This document shows positions 63,501 through 64,000 of a DNA stretch of 64,000 bases, one piece after another; position 1 is the first letter of the stretch; every line of letters starts with the position of its first letter. The stretch lies in NCBI GenBank assembly GCA_041859875.1, contig JBFLFY010000012.1:1-64000 (forward strand), in the 5' to 3' direction. The notes under the pieces were generated by a model that saw only the letters and a list, made by a program, of their open reading frames with translations, was not told the origin of the DNA and did not search any database. A program made the position numbers and the translations under genes. Source of the DNA: Thermocaproicibacter sp041859875. Lineage in GTDB: Bacteria > Bacillota > Clostridia > Oscillospirales > Acutalibacteraceae.

Positions 63501-64000
63501 ATGACCAGTCAGGAGCGCATTAAGTCACTGGAAGATACAAAATTGGATATATGCGAAAATTTTACACGAATATGTCAATATCACAAAATCGATATAGAGA
63601 AAATTTACTATGCAGAACAAAATATTGAAAATATCTTCGATTGGATAATTGAATTTTACAAACAAGACATACAAAAGGACAAAACCAGTAAAAAGGCCTT
63701 AATAATCGGTATGGTTAACACTATATCTGGTCTAAAGATACCAATCGTGACTAGTTGGATGCATCAAAGTCCTATCGAATTTTTACTCTACTCTGCACTG
63801 GAGAATTCTATGCCACCATACATATGGGAAAAAGCATTTATGATGCCACAAGTTCCAGTATGTAATGAAAAATATTATATTCTTGACATTGCTTTAATGG
63901 ATCGTAGAGATCCAGAAAAGGATGGAACAGAAGGTGTCCCTATTATCGGCATTGAGTGTGATGGATATGACTATCACTATAACAATCCTGACAAAGTAAC
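63501..64000 (+). CDS. Predicted PD-(D/E)XK-like nuclease, N-terminal part (partial)
   Basis: ATG 63501 follows a strong GAGGAGG, and an open frame of at least 166 codons runs off the right edge. The N-terminal 80 residues are helical and AT-rich in coding. Then SPIEFLLYSAL, YYILDIALMD and IIGIECDGYDYHY fit the core of small PD-(D/E)XK endonuclease-like domains (Asp in the strand, ExxCDGxxxH later), as in DUF559/Vsr-type proteins. The active-site lysine and following arginine-rich helix would lie at or beyond the edge. The low GC and position right behind a tRNA suggest acquired DNA. Confidence 0.55.
   Translation, partial: MTSQERIKSLEDTKLDICENFTRICQYHKIDIEKIYYAEQNIENIFDWIIEFYKQDIQKDKTSKKALIIGMVNTISGLKIPIVTSWMHQSPIEFLLYSALENSMPPYIWEKAFMMPQVPVCNEKYYILDIALMDRRDPEKDGTEGVPIIGIECDGYDYHYNNPDKV

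Noticed and set aside
1..64000. CRISPR array, retron or large repeat array
   Set aside because: No regularly spaced repeats or msr/msd-like structure with a reverse transcriptase were seen on reading; an algorithmic repeat search was not possible.

Overview
The window is a chromosomal segment of a low-to-mid GC Gram-positive bacterium, most likely from the Clostridia (Oscillospirales/Ruminococcaceae type). The evidence is the type II fatty-acid operon with the flavin enoyl reductase FabK, the infC-rpmI-rplT operon, the rnc / radical-SAM / smc / ftsY order, AddAB instead of RecBCD, a SpoIIR remnant, a BofC-like protein, a TSCPD (TIGR03905-type) protein and a tiny Gly/Cys-rich protein. Strong ribosome binding sites and GTG/TTG starts are common, as in this group. 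No CRISPR array or rRNA gene was seen. The only mobile-element trace is a partial IS3-like OrfA at the left edge.

Layout. 1-0.75 kb: partial transposase-like gene on the minus strand and an AT-rich gap. 0.75-2.4 kb: a frameshifted acyl-CoA synthetase. 2.6-11.5 kb: fabH-fabK-fabD-fabG-fabF-accB-fabZ-accC-accD-accA, which makes malonyl-CoA and elongates acyl chains; acpP is absent. 11.5-17.7 kb: an HD-domain protein, two ABC export systems around a YtrA-type GntR regulator sharing a 12-bp promoter motif, and a third ABC-2 exporter. 17.8-21.5 kb: PHP phosphoesterase, TSCPD protein, a minus-strand 55-aa Gly/Cys-rich protein, and an mcsA-mcsB locus whose McsB has lost many catalytic residues and which lacks ctsR and clpC. 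21.5-26 kb: S1-domain protein, lipoprotein cyclophilin, pyrG, and spoIIR broken by two consecutive stops. 26-34 kb: addB-addA and a flippase-like membrane protein. 34-37.5 kb: MgtC-like protein, tRNA-Leu, and an AT-richer segment with an O-methyltransferase (behind a predicted attenuator) and a solitary DNA methyltransferase.

37.5-56.6 kb is conserved housekeeping: infC (AUU start)-rpmI-rplT, a SpoU-type rRNA methylase, dprA, topA, trmFO, plsX, rnc, a radical SAM protein, smc, ftsY, rdgB, yhbY, nadD, yqeK, rsfS and leuS. 56.7-59.6 kb: a BofC-domain gene frameshifted by a 70-bp tandem duplication, divergent from a class A penicillin-binding protein. 59.7-63.2 kb: hom-thrB-lysC for the aspartate/threonine pathway. 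The right edge has tRNA-Pro(GGG) followed by the start of an AT-rich predicted nuclease gene, possibly the edge of an island.

The most interesting points are the apparently kinase-dead McsB, the 70-bp duplication whose two copies differ only at synonymous sites, the doubly stopped spoIIR, the Gly/Cys-rich microprotein, the leader attenuators, and the missing acpP. No wholly new multi-gene system is evident.
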